Shown here in pieces: positions 41,345-53,324 of a stretch of DNA of 64,000 bases (its first letter is position 1; every line of letters starts with the position of its first letter). Source of the stretch: Branchipolynoe longqiensis (taxonomy: Eukaryota; Annelida; Polychaeta; Phyllodocida; Polynoidae); NCBI GenBank assembly GCA_030323885.1, contig CM059196.1, positions 39,322,535 to 39,386,534 of the forward strand, written 5' to 3'. The translations under genes and the position numbers were made by a program. The notes under the pieces were generated by a model. The model did no database searches, was not told the DNA's origin, and saw nothing but the letters and a program-made list of their open reading frames with translations.

Positions 41345-41620
41345 TCGGGAATCGGGAGGTGTGTGTTTGTGAGAGTGTGTTGTGTGTGTGTGTTGTGGGG
41401 GGATGAGGGCGGGCACGGTGGGAGTTGGGTGTGGAGGAGCGGGTGGGGGGTTGATGGTCCTGGTGGTGGAGAGGGCGGAGGTGGGAGTCGGGGTGTGGTG
41501 GTGGCGGGGTGGGTGGAGGGTTGATGGACCTGGTGGTGGTGATGACAGGGGTGGGAGTTGGGGTGGTGGTGCGGACCGGGGTGGAGGTGCGAGTGGGCGG
41601 GTGACCGGGAGGGTGGAGGT
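41345..41620 (+). repeat. GT/GGT-rich simple sequence
   Basis: GGTGGAGGG, GTGGTGGTG and GTGTGTTG words. Long Gly/Val/Trp frames are artefacts. Confidence 0.7.
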
Positions 41621-41819
41621 TACAGCAGAACCTACTTTATCAAAGCTGGTCGATGAGCAAGAAGTCGGTAATCATTTACACGTATCTCCCCACACCCGTT
41701 CTGGCCAGCCACACCCACCCGAGCGATCGATGCGTAAGCTGGTCCACAGCCAAAGCCTCGCCCACTGCCCTCCCTGGGTCAGACTGGGTCAGCGCAGGTG
41801 GGTGGGGGGGGGAGGCAGG

Positions 41820-41955
41820 TGTTTGAGGACTGGTGGGTGTGGGTGCCGGTTTGTGGAACGGGTGTGCGTGTGTGGGTGTGGGTATGCGTGTTCGTGTGTG
41901 TGTGTATGTGGGTGGGTGTGTGGGTCTGTGGGTGTGTGGGTGTGTGGGTGTGTGC
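41820..41955 (+). repeat. (GTGTGG/GTGGGT)n simple sequence
   Basis: Similar in style to 28335-29135 but short. Confidence 0.8.
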
Positions 41956-42359
41956 AGGCATCCTAATGGATAGACGAGGTTGCCAAGTCTGTGTAATTCT
42001 GGCAATGGCAATCCTAACCTTTATTGCTTGTGTCGGACATGTATTTGTAGTATAAAGAGAATTTTCTTTTTAACAATAACAAAAACACAGTTATTTATAT
42101 TCAGAGAAGGAAGAAGAGTTCTATAATTGATTGCTCCACATCCACTTGAACTACTTCGGTGTTGATATATCACACACATTTCCTGCGAAGATATTATTGT
42201 GGTTTGGATCAAGGCATACATAATCATTTTTGTGGGGGTTGTTTTACCGGAAGCTGTGGCCGAATTGGAAAGAGTGCTGGCTGGCCTCCCATGTATGAGC
42301 TTACAGATTTGAGGAAAACCGGTGAAAAAATTGTATGTTCTGATGAATAAACCGTTTTA

Positions 42360-44840
42360 TCAACAACAAATTGCATGAATATATATTATGAGCTAAATTG
42401 ATAATTGCAATCATAATAATAACTGTAATTATGCGTATTATGTAAAGATTACTCCGGTACGATTATTTGGTATCATGCTCGTAACATATACTTTTTTGCT
42501 TTCTTTTAAGTAGCATAATAATACAAAGTCCAGACCATGTACAGATTCAGACTGTGATTAATTGAAAGGATATCTTTCCCCTGACATAGCTGAATGATTT
42601 GAACAGTGTGACCACTTTCGTATGCAGGTATAGCAATACCTCAGGGAGTTTGACGCCCCTGCCTTGCAGAGTTGTAAACCACTGCCTTGTGGTACAGGTT
42701 CTTGACAGAACCGAAGGCTAAGGGAGCAAACCCTAAACAGAAAACCATGTCACTGTGGCAGCATTAAGGGCGGTTGATGTATGGAACTCCCAACATCTCC
42801 CGACCAGCCACTGCAGGGACAAATAGTTTTGCACCTGTCTTGACATGTTCTTGCCGGTGTGAAACCTATATTTGCTCACCGAGAGAGTGCTGCTGGTAAC
42901 TTGCAAAAGCCAGCAGCACTTCAACACTTTTGCAGGCAGCTTTCATGAAATGACATTAAGACCGACTCATGGAAATAACTCTCACAGCAGAGAGCTAAAT
43001 GGAGAGCGGCAGTCAAGTAATGAAAGCAGTCTTTGTCGCATCGCGACTGACAGCATGATGATGATGTCCACTGCTAAAAATCAACAACACTCCATGCCTA
43101 GTTGTGTAGGACCGTAGATATTCATTTATTGCAGTTTCAGTGCATAGCAAATGCATGATATATATATGTATATCTATATATATAGCAAAGGGAACTTGCA
43201 GTTAGGTCAGTGTATCTAATAGTAACATGATGATATAACCACCTCAATATAACTGTTCCATGGTAGATATTTACAAAGGAAAATGCATCAGAAATCTCTA
43301 CGCAAGAACATCAAAGTTGAGATACTGAGTAATTATTCTGAGGCGATCTAGGGTCAGCTACAAAAGATGAATCCAAACTTTGTAATTATATTTGCAGGGG
43401 TTCTTCTTTCCTACCTCTCTTTTCTAATTGTTTGAAAGTGTTCTACAATTTCATTAAAAGCTTTAAATATAAATTAATTTAATTTAAGCAGCTGCATGTA
43501 TTATTTCAGTCCCATTTGTAAACAAGGTGTTATAATATCATAAAGTAGGTGGTGGGGGTGGTGTATAGAAAGAAAACTGCCAGGGAATTACGCCCCTGTG
43601 TTTTAAACATTTGGATGTACTTGCACAATAAAACTCTGAAGAGCAGAGAAAGTCGGTCTTGGCAAAGTTTGCCACGTGAAAGTCTACGTGAAGGCCAATG
43701 AGATTCTATCAATTCTGGGTGTTGTCTGTGGCAGGTTGCAAGAACCAGCCAAAAGCTGTTTGCTTTCTGACTAAGATTGTGTCTAGGTTAAATGCAATTT
43801 TGCTGTACACAAAGCCATGATTCCACTTCCATTAAAATATAAATTGCTAGGAAATTTTAGATCCACCTTGATAATTGATAAGTATATCGTCTCGACGTAT
43901 AAGCCTTTCTTAAATAAATTAAAGTAGGAGGGACGTTCACAATTGGCAAAGTTTACCTATCCATAAACGTATATAACCGTGGGGCGTCGGGGGAGTTAAT
44001 CGCCCTAATATCTTGTTTTTATTTACTTTTTTTAATTGTTTTTTCTTATAAAATGTCAAATTGTCAGTTGAAAATAAGTAACTTCATGAATTACTAATTG
44101 GTGAGCAGGTTAATGTGCTTGTGCCTGAGAAGTACTACTTCGCCTATGAATAGCAAAACACTAACAGTTGTCAATGACACCTAGCCAAACTCATTACCTT
44201 AGCATACATCTCAGAGAACAGGTTTTTTAATAGGTCAACCCAAGGTCAAAGTACTAATAGAGAACAGACTGGAGAAATTATTACTTGAGCAATTCAAAGA
44301 GAGATGATTTGTTATCAGTTCAAAGACAAACCTTTGACAAGGCTAGGATTTTAATCACATAATGTCGTCTATTTCCGGTAAAAGTGTTTTTATTGCGCAG
44401 TAGATGTATGCTAAATATAGTAGATTATTTCAAGAGCCGTAGCATAACTACTGACCCGTTGGGTTCTTAGGGGAAATAGACTTCATTTCTGCTTCTTTTT
44501 TTAATAAAAAGAAACAAAATAGTACCTAGACTCATAAGGTAACAATTCAATTATAATTTGATGTAAATTTCACAATATAGGCAGAATCGCTTAACCTGTT
44601 CCATAACTTACACATCAGTGGCTAAATAGACATTCACATTCCTTCGACCAATAGCAAATCCTGATATAGAATTCAGTAACAGTTAGATACCAATTAACAC
44701 ATAGCTACCAACACAATAATTGCATCCTGCAAGCGTGCTTGTTTTATAATATATACATATGTACATATACGCTCTATATAATAAAGAGTAACTCACAGTA
44801 TGTCATCTGCTCATAATATGTAAGTACTCTGCATTAAATA
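42360..44840. other. AT-rich DNA, no gene recognised
   Basis: About 2.5 kb without recognisable repeats, exons or SINEs apart from short TATATA runs near 43157. Frames here are short and overlapping. It is the largest stretch in the window that looks unique. Confidence 0.35.
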
Positions 44841-44849
44841 TCAGCACAT

Positions 44850-46470
44850 TGCATGCTATCTGCTATAAAGAGCAGTTCACAGTAATTTATAACATTCTTT
44901 AAAGAGCAGCACACCGTGTGTTATCTGCCTTAATGAGCAGCCCACATTATGTATACATACATCGTTGTGCTTTGCTTTAAAGAGCCACACATAGTGATAT
45001 ATCTGATTTAAAGAGCAGCTCAGAGTACTTTATGCAATTCCATTAAGAGTGGCACATGCCACCTTATCTGCTTTAAAGTGCAGCTTACAGTATTATTCAC
45101 ACTGCTTTAAATAACAACTCCGCAATGTCATCTGCCTTAAAGCACAGCTTACAGTATTATTCACACTGCTTTACATAGCAGCTCACAATGTTATCTGCTT
45201 TAAAGAGCAGCTTACAGTATTATGCAGTGCTTTAAAGGGCAGCACACAACATGTTATATGCGTTAAAGAGCAGCTTACAGTATTATGCACTGCTTTTAAG
45301 GGCAGCACACAACATTTTATCTGCTTTAAAGAGCAGCTCACAGAACCATGTGCACTGCTTTAAAGGGAAGCTCACAATATGGTATCTGCTTTAAGGAGCA
45401 GCTTACAGTATTATGCAGTGCTTTAAAGGGCAGCACACAAGATGCTGTATGCGTTAAAGAGCAGCTTACAGTATTATGCACTGCTTTAAAGGGCAGCACA
45501 CAACATGCTATCTGCTTTAAAGAGCAGCTCACAGAATCATGTGCACTGCTTTAAAGGGCAGCTCACACTATGGTATCTGCTTTAAAGAGCAGCTTACAGT
45601 ATTATGCAGTGCTTTAAAGGGCAGCTCACAATATGGTATCTGCTTTAAAGAGCAGCTTACAGTATTACGCACTGCTTTAAGGGGCAGCACAAACCATGTT
45701 ATCTTCGTTAAGGAGCAGCTTACAGTATTATGAACTGTTTTAAAGGGCAGCACACACCATGTTATCTGCGTTAAAGAGCAGCTTACAGTATTATGCACTG
45801 CTTTAAAGGGCAGCACACGGCATGTTATCTGCCTTAAAGAGCAGCTCACAGAATCATGTGCACTGCTTTAAAGGGCAGCTCACACCATGTTATCTGCTTT
45901 AATGAGCAGCTTACAGAATTATGCACTGCTTTAAATTGCAGCTCATAATGGGCTATCTGTTTTAAAGGGCAGCTCACAACATGTTATTTGCTTTAAAGAG
46001 CAGTTCACAGTATTATGTGCATTGCTTTATAGGGCAGAACACAATATGTTATCTGCTTCAAAGAGCAGTTCACAGTAGTATGTGCATTGCTTTATAGGGC
46101 AGCACACAACATGTTATCTGCTTTAATGAGCTGCTTACACTAATAGTATGCACTGCTTTATAGGGCAGCACACAATATGTTATCTGCTTTAAAGAGCAGC
46201 TCAAAGTATCCTGTGCACTGTTTTAATGAGCAGCACACAACATGTTATCTGCTTTAAAGAGCAGCTCACAGTATTATGTGCATTGCTTTATAGGGCAGCA
46301 CACACATGTTATCTGCTTCAAAGAGCAGTTTACATTATTATGCACACTTGCTTTAATGAGCAGCTCACAATGCTATCTGCTTTATAGAGCAGCTTAAAGT
46401 ATTATGTTCATTGCTTTAAAGGGCAGCACACAGAATATCATCTCCTTAAAGAGCAGCTTACAATATGATT
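44850..46470 (+). repeat. ~63-bp minisatellite with hairpin half-units (about 25 units)
   Basis: The unit alternates two half-units of about 32 bp: CTGCTTTAAAGAGCAGCTTA with CAGTATTATGCA, and CTGCTTTAAAGGGCAGCACA with CAACATGTTAT. CTGCTTTAAAG-AGCAG is nearly self-complementary, so each half-unit can form a small stem. Left units are more diverged than the centre (45200-45900). Frames encoding ALKGS and FKEQLT repeats persist because 63 is divisible by three; no evidence of translation. Confidence 0.9.
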
Positions 46471-46479
46471 TAAGTATAC

Positions 46480-47075
46480 AAGTGTGGCGAGTCTTAACGA
46501 AAGAGAATTCTTCTAAGGCTGACTGCACTATGCGATAATGTGGCGCAAACTCCGTTGGAAGGAAACTGGAAATTCTGGTTCCAGATTCCAGCCACAATAT
46601 TTCTGGGTAGACGGAGTTAACAGACAAGTGTCTGTGGGTCTGACCCCCGATTAATTGAATTCAGTGATAATTGCTAAGTAATATATGCCAGACTTTACCT
46701 ATATACATCTACACTTATTCATATATTCATCCACATATTCATCATAGCAGAATTACATTTTGTTATATGTATGCAGCAGCGGTGCTATACAGAAAATGCA
46801 TTTTGTCTGATCCCCGATTAACAATAGGTTCAGTGCATAATGCCGTGTGGTGTATGACTGACTTAAATATATAATTATATATACTATGTCTACTAATATA
46901 TATACCCATGCATTTATAGTAGCAGAATTAAGTCCTTTCAGTTTAAGGCTGAAGCAATATCTACATGTATATACACATTCCCAAATTAAGGTTAGAGCTC
47001 ACAATAACTGTCAGTGTAAACTTCTTTGCTTGTGATAAGAAATGCCAACGCCTTGAACTGACAGTAATATCTACT
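46480..47075. other. No gene recognised
   Basis: AT-rich DNA with short TA runs (46866-46905). The repeated word GTCTGA-CCCCGATTAA occurs near 46636 and 46806. Confidence 0.3.
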
Positions 47076-47079
47076 ATTA

Positions 47080-47350
47080 ATTTTGATAGACTATATGCCT
47101 GAGTCAGGATGTCTATTACTCATCCACTATTGATTTGATAGATCCACTATTTATGTTGATAAACTATGAGCCTGTTTCAGGATGTCTATTACTCATCCAT
47201 TATCGATTTGATAGACAATGAGCCTGTACCATGAAATCTATTATTTATCCACAACTGATTTGGTAGGCTATGATATAACCCTCGATCATGATCTATATTA
47301 CTTATCCACTACAGATTTGATAGGCTACATAAGCCTGTGTCAGGATGCCT
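47080..47350 (+). repeat. ~65-bp minisatellite (about 4-5 units)
   Basis: Units contain TATGAGCCTGT, CAGGATGTCTATTAC, TCATCCACTA and GATTTGATAG, with drifting copies. Confidence 0.75.
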
Positions 47351-48074
47351 CCAGCACCTCATACTTCAATCAAAGTACTGACGAGACTCAACACTTAACT
47401 ACATATCTTCGGTGATCAGATGACAACTGTTGTTCTAATGCGATATTGGCTGTGAAATCTATACACAGTTTTAGTTGTACTAGAACTGTTCTTCGTGTGG
47501 CGGTATGTATACAGTACACATGGTGAAACGTTCATTATTTACAGATATATGCACGCTACCCGGATCAGCAACATGAAGTAGCGAAGATGATAACATTCTG
47601 CTGGCTATGAACTTAAATAGCAGGGTTTAGATCATTTACTTCTGAGCACCCCAACAGTAGGGAAATTCGGCAAACCTCATTTGATTATTAGTATTACATC
47701 AGCAATGACACCAATCAGCCATGCCCTACACAATAACAATGGCATGTTTCTTATCTCTAACAACTCTCTCCCTCGAGTGGGTCTCATCCATGGCATGTAC
47801 TTTGTTGGTCACGTGATCAATGTGTCAGGAATTTCTATTTTTGCCTCACTTCCATTTCTATTTCAATTGGAAATTAAGCCATTTTGTATTTCACAGATTT
47901 AGTTGGAGTTAATTTAGTGCTAATTTTCAAAGCTGCATATACCACTGAAAGTTTCAAATTGTCTAAACAAAATACCTATGTAAATACATGTGTGTATATC
48001 TATATATACATATATCAATATACATATATACCTATATATATAGACATAGATATTGTAAACATATATATATATGC

Positions 48075-48556
48075 ATATGAGTCAGCCTCACAAAAACGGG
48101 CCAATCGGTGGTCAAGTGAAGATGTCGGCGTCGCAATTCTTAAAAGTGTAGTGCATTTCTTTGTTTCATATTAAATTATCCTAGAAACAAATAAGGTTGT
48201 TGTATTTTCTCGACCTTTACATTCAGTATAAATTTAAGGACTTTCCAACATCTCTGTCAATGCTAAACTATAATCATACCGATCGACGCCGACATCCAAT
48301 GATCGATGCCGACAACTTTAACAGATGTCAGCGTCGCAATTCTTAAAGTCTCATGGATCTCTTTGTTTTATATTAAATTATCCTAGAAACAAATAAGGTT
48401 GTTGTATTTTCTTGACCTTTACATTCAGGATAAATTTAAAGACTTTCCAACACTTCTGTCAATGCTAAATTATAATTATACCGATCGATGCCAACATCTA
48501 TGCTCGACGCCGACAACTTCCACCAATTGGCCTCTTTTCGTGATCCCGACTCATAT
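48075..48556. mobile_element. TIR element with internal ~200-bp tandem duplication
   Basis: The left end ATATGAGTCAG-CTCAC, AAAAACGGGCCAATCGGTGG is inverted at the right as CCACCAATTGGCCTC, TTTTCGTG, CGACTCATAT (about 37 bp). Inside are two direct copies (about 48121-48324 and 48325-48520), each bounded by inverted GATGTCGGCGTCG and CGACGCCGACATC. It is non-coding and surrounded by TA-rich repeats. Confidence 0.75.
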
Positions 48557-48790
48557 ATATATTGATTATATACATATCTCTATATAACTCTATATTTATA
48601 TATATATTCATATATATCAATACATATCTACATCCATACATATATACATCTATATACACATACATATAGATATAAATAGATATATACAATTATATATCTA
48701 AATATAATTAGATATACATATATATGCAAATATATGGAAATATAAATATATAGATATAAACACATAGATATAGATATATCTATGATTCAG
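48550..48790 (+). repeat. TATACATA-rich simple sequence
   Basis: Degenerate (TA)n/(ATACAT)n DNA. Frames over it are artefacts. Confidence 0.8.
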
Positions 48791-49277
48791 GTTTCAACGG
48801 AAAACACATCGACCTACGATTCTATTGGCACGAGATGGGGCGGAGCCATGCAGGTTAACAGTAATTAGCATAATATATCTGATACACGTCTGTGATTCAT
48901 ATATCACGTATCATATAGCGATATTCTATAGATACGATATAGGATATGCAATATACAATATACAACATGCTGATATTTCACAAGTAGAGAGTGGCTGCTT
49001 TCAAATGCTACTCTCCTATACTACGTACACCCATCCACACATCCTGCATGGTTACCGTGTCTATGGAATGTGGGCTTCGAAGGTCAAGTCAAGGTCTTAT
49101 GGACCCGCTCCATGCAGCCTCTTACTTCCGGTTGATAAAAGGGGGAGATGCCATTATGTCTATGCAAAGAAGCCAGCAAACCCTGGAGATGGTGCTGTTT
49201 ATAAAACACAGCCACAACCTAGACATGGCATCTATACATTAGATATATATTGTATACAGGGGTTATGCCATATATAT

Positions 49278-49541
49278 ATGTGAGACTGTCTCAAAAGGTG
49301 CTAAGCAATATGGGACAAAACTTTGTCCATTGTAATGATCAACATACTCTCTGCTTATGCATTTGCTCAGGATAAACTGATTTATTTTTTACATGGTGTT
49401 TCATAATCCCAATAGAATACGTATTGATTTGAAGCAAATGTCCTTGTGTTTTCAGTGTAACCATTTCTGTGCTGTTTTGTTTCAATTGTTACAATGGACA
49501 GAAAAAAAGAGAGTTATCACCTTTTGAGACAGGCTCATATA
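49278..49541. mobile_element. Mariner-like MITE
   Basis: The ends TGTGAGACTGTCTCAAAAGG and, inverted, CCTTTTGAGACAGGCTCA sit in TA dinucleotides. The 264-bp interior has no frame. TA flanks and short inverted ends suit Tc1/mariner derivatives. The surrounding DNA is itself TA-rich, so the exact duplication cannot be proven. Confidence 0.7.
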
Positions 49542-49544
49542 TAT

Positions 49545-50150
49545 ATAATTATATCATGTATACTTTGTATACCATATATATGAAGTATACCATGTATACC
49601 ATGTATATCATACATATTAGTATAGAATGCATTCCATGTATAATATATACGCCATATATACCATGTATACTATGTATATCATGCATACCATGTATACCAT
49701 GGATATCATGCATATACAATGTAGAACATACACATACTATATATATATAATATATAGCATATATAGCATATGTATCAAGTGTACACATTTGTACTGATAT
49801 TTATGTCGAAATACATGTAAACATATAGAGTATGCACACATGTACAATGTCTATCATGTATACTATGTACATCATGTATATCATGCACAATGTATACCAT
49901 CTACATACTATATATCATATATCTCATATATCTCATATATACCATATATATACCGCATGCACACATATACACATTTCTATTCACATATAATCCATACATA
50001 TGTATACATATAGATATGCATAAATGATCCCTGCATTCATTGCATATATGTAAAAATATGTATCGATTATATATATATATACCTAAACATATTATTATTT
50101 CACGATGGGTAGATATATATTTATGTCTATATATATATATATTACGATAC
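49545..50150 (+). repeat. TATACCATG/TATCATG-rich simple sequence
   Basis: Long degenerate array of ATACCATGTAT, ATCATGCATA and CATATATAC words. Met/Tyr/Ile-rich frames on both strands are artefacts. Confidence 0.8.
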
Positions 50151-50519
50151 GGTAGAATATAAACAAGAGTAAAGCTTTTGGCGTTTAAAGTAATTTGTAC
50201 AATTATTATTAGACGGAGATCGTCCGGTTGTAGAGCTACTGACCAAGCAGGGGGGGGGGGGTCATGTATGTACATGATTAGATATGCCAGGTAGCGGAGA
50301 ACAAGCACCATATTGGAGATACTCTGCAGCGGAATAATGAACCAATGTATATGAATCATAAGTGCATGTTTTAAGATTCTAACACAACCATAATTTACAT
50401 ATATGTATTGAAACTGATCGTCAACAAAAGCGTCAGCAGAGAAAAGATCGCCTCCTTCATCTAACAGAATCTCTCTGACAGCAGCTACACACACATGTCC
50501 AAGGTGCCACTGCACATTC

Positions 50520-51160
50520 CGAGCACAAATTGGACTTATCCGTCATCGACAACTTCACAACAAATTAATGACGAGTTGCTATCGTCATCACCACCGATGG
50601 ACAACCAAGGAGATATATAACTTATACGCATTAGAAGCCTGGCTTTTCCAGAGCAAATCATTGCTGCTTTTTTCCCTCCGAAATACACATGAAGATGTAT
50701 ATATAGAGCTGACGTCATGGTTTGACTAAGTATAAGTGTAGTACAGTACTGAGACGTAAATCAGGCATTAACAGATGGGTGGTTGCCTTCACAGATCTTC
50801 ATTCATGAATGGATTATTGATTATTGATTATTCATTATTGTATTTAGGTGGGAAATGGCATTGGAGCTCTGTCCCTTAATATGTAAACCACACGCCTATC
50901 CCACCGGCACAACAATAATAACAACATTAGGGAGCCTTTCTGAATGCAAAAGGATGTTGACCTTTAAAGGATCTGCTTTGGATGTGAAATAGAAACAACA
51001 CAGGATACTCTCCCAAACAATGTGCAAAATTCCAGAGTGCATGTAAAACGGTTGGATGATCAGTGCTCCGGCGCTGACATTATACTTGTTCAGATGAATA
51101 AACACTTGTGAAAAAATAAAAAATAAAATAGAAATGCTGAGCATAAATTTGCTTCCCGTG
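50520..51160. other. No gene recognised
   Basis: Mixed DNA with an AATGGATTATTGATTATTG run near 50810. The minus frames at 50536-50718 and 50896-51144 show no known motif. Confidence 0.3.
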
Positions 51161-51164
51161 TTGT

Positions 51165-51520
51165 TAAAGTGACATAGTCGTATGATTTTGAGAGTGCGCC
51201 ATGTTCATCTTAAATAAATATATATGAGGTTGGCCATTATCCTCAACATTAGCTTAGATTCAATTGAACTTTATTTTCAATGGTATGCTTTGGAAATATT
51301 TTATGTGAAAAGAATGACAAATTAATATTGACATACATATATGGACATACTCGCCCTTAATGATTTCAGCAGTAAAAGCTTTTGTTTGATTTCCTTATGC
51401 AGCAACAACAATGTTTAATAAGAACACCAGTATCTAAGTTAGACATATATGATTAAATTTAGCTAAGCGCTTTGGTTTTGAAAATGTGTTGCCTTCATCA
51501 GACAATGCTGCTTTAACGCT
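51165..51520 (-). repeat. Repeat family F, copy 4 (longest)
   Basis: The left end TTAAAGTGACATAGTCG is mirrored at the right by CAATGCTGCTTTAA, giving short TTAAAG-CAT-GTC termini. The interior ATGCAGCAAC and CACCAGTATCTAAG match copy 1. Probably a MITE with a TTAA-like target, but the duplication is not certain. Confidence 0.6.
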
Positions 51521-52039
51521 TTGTCATCATTCACGCATGCGCAACTCTAGATGCCGGCTAATTATTATTGACTTCCGCCTGACTATTCTCGCCGCAGGTG
51601 TCTATTGTGTATTGCATATTGGGAGCTAGGCAATCTGATCCATGGAGGGTAGGGGGGGTGGAGCCGGCTCAGAAAAGAGGTTGAATTGTGTGTGCATCGC
51701 TATGATGACTCAGCGCTATTTCCTGCGCTAGTTCCAAAGCACATCTCGGTACTTCGCTGATGGTTTCGAGCCCATTCAAGATATTTACTATTGACACCAG
51801 AACGAGGCAGGCATTGGAACCAGACGGTGGCGGGGGTGGGTGGGCGTGGGGGAGAGGGGGGGGCGGGTCAGCGTTACCTACTTGTTTACAACGTCACCAA
51901 CTCAGGCCAACTCAAGAAGGCTCCATTCACTCGAGGAACATCCAAGAGTGTCTCGTCAGGCCAGCTTCCTCCAGTTCATTTCCAATCCACTGTCAATTGT
52001 GTCGCACAGCGAACCAGTTCCAGCTAAGCTGCATAACAT

Positions 52040-52345
52040 AGTTATGTTGGATTCTAACCAAGCCGATATGCTGACTTCCAGTTCACTTCCGGTACACTGC
52101 CATGCTGGGTTCTAACTAAGCCGAGTGTGCCGCGCATCTAACCAGCCCTAGATTAGCTGCAGTGCATCGCCATGATCGGTTCTAACCAAGCCGATATGCT
52201 CACCACTTCACTAGCTTCCAGTTCAACTCGACTATATGGCCATGCTGGTTCTAACCAAGTCGATATCCCGACCATTTCATCTGCTTCCAAATTCAGCTTA
52301 AATATATTATCATGCCAGGTTCTAACCAAGTCGATGCATCAGTGC
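52040..52345 (+). repeat. ~60-75-bp minisatellite (5 units)
   Basis: GGTTCTAACCAAGTCGAT-type words recur near 52048, 52108, 52172, 52247 and 52318, separated by CTTCCAGTTCA-type and GCCATGCTG segments. Confidence 0.75.
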
Positions 52346-52624
52346 CCTGCTAATTAGCTTATAGTGGGTTGGGGGGCAACCTAAATCGACTGAAGTTATC
52401 TTAGCTTAGTGTGCGCTGCACTGCCGACCAACTCTCTGTTTGAGAGATAAATCAGTTGCCGACTGCCGACCGTAGCCTTTACTCTAATTATTCCAGCTCA
52501 CAATACAAAATCAGCCAGAGCCAAAGGTAGACAAATGGTCCTTTGCTGTCTGACCAAATAGCCCTCTGTCGGACATCATCTCCTGAGGCAAAGCCAGACA
52601 TTAATTACCCTCTCTCGCACACCA

Positions 52625-52865
52625 CACCACTCCACTCCACTCCAACATTGTTACTGGCATCCCCTCCCACACCTCGCCGTCTCACAGGCACCTCCCCCCC
52701 ACACACCTCCCACACAACCCCCAACCCTCCTCCATGTCGCCTCCTCAATGGCACCTCCTCCCACCCACCTCCCACACATCCCCAAACCCTCCCCGACCTC
52801 GCCTCCTCACTGGCACCCTCTCCCCCCTTCCCCCACACACATCCTCCTAAACCTCCTCCCCCACA
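52625..52865 (+). repeat. C/A-rich tract (CACCTCC words)
   Basis: Imperfect repeats of CCTCCCACAC and TCGCCTCCTCA. Confidence 0.65.
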
Positions 52866-52930
52866 TCTCCGTCCTGATATGACCTTAGATGTTGCCAGGA
52901 CATAGACCGCCAACGACCAACCAACCAATC
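52866..52930 (+). mobile_element. SINE family A solo tail
   Basis: CCGTCCTGATATGACC, TTAGATGTTGCCAGGAC and CCAACGACCAACCAACC, with no body. Confidence 0.65.
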
Positions 52931-53054
52931 CCCAACCTCCTTCCCATCCCAACGTCCTCAAACTCAAACTCAAACTCAAAGAGTGTCCTGGCTATTTACA
53001 TCGCTATGTACACAGATACACACACACGTCCGCCCCGCCGCTCCGCTTCGCCGC

Positions 53055-53324
53055 TCATGTACCACGTGACGCCGAGCGGTCACGTGACGACGCGGCTGGT
53101 GTCGGGCGCGCCTCGGTGACCAGCGGGGCGCGACGCGTCGCGCTGAGCAGCTTCATGACCCACAGTGCCGTCGGCAGGTTCTGACAGCCCAGGTATTTCT
53201 GGTGAAGCTCCCGCGAGTTGAATGGCGGCATGACGTCACAGGGTGCGCCAAATATGGTCATGTTGGTCACGTCGACGCCCGCCTCCATTTCCGGTGTCGA
53301 GTGCACTATCTTCTTGCGCAAATC
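53055..53324 (-). CDS. Terminal exon of the unrecognised minus-strand gene
   Basis: From DLRKKIVHSTPEMEAGVDV to SASRGT and a TGA stop at 53055-53057. 90 codons including the stop, phase 0 with the preceding exon. The intron between (53325-53906) holds an inverted SINE-like tail D and two SINE A tails. Confidence 0.65.
   Translation of the reverse strand, partial: DLRKKIVHSTPEMEAGVDVTNMTIFGAPCDVMPPFNSRELHQKYLGCQNLPTALWVMKLLSATRRAPLVTEARPTPAASSRDRSASRGT

Noticed and set aside
45338..45849. Repeat peptides ALKGS/FKEQLT on both strands
   Set aside because: By-product of the 63-bp minisatellite; no start context or flanking exon signals.
44850..46470. CRISPR array
   Set aside because: Units are contiguous and similar throughout, with no unique spacers; the host is eukaryotic.
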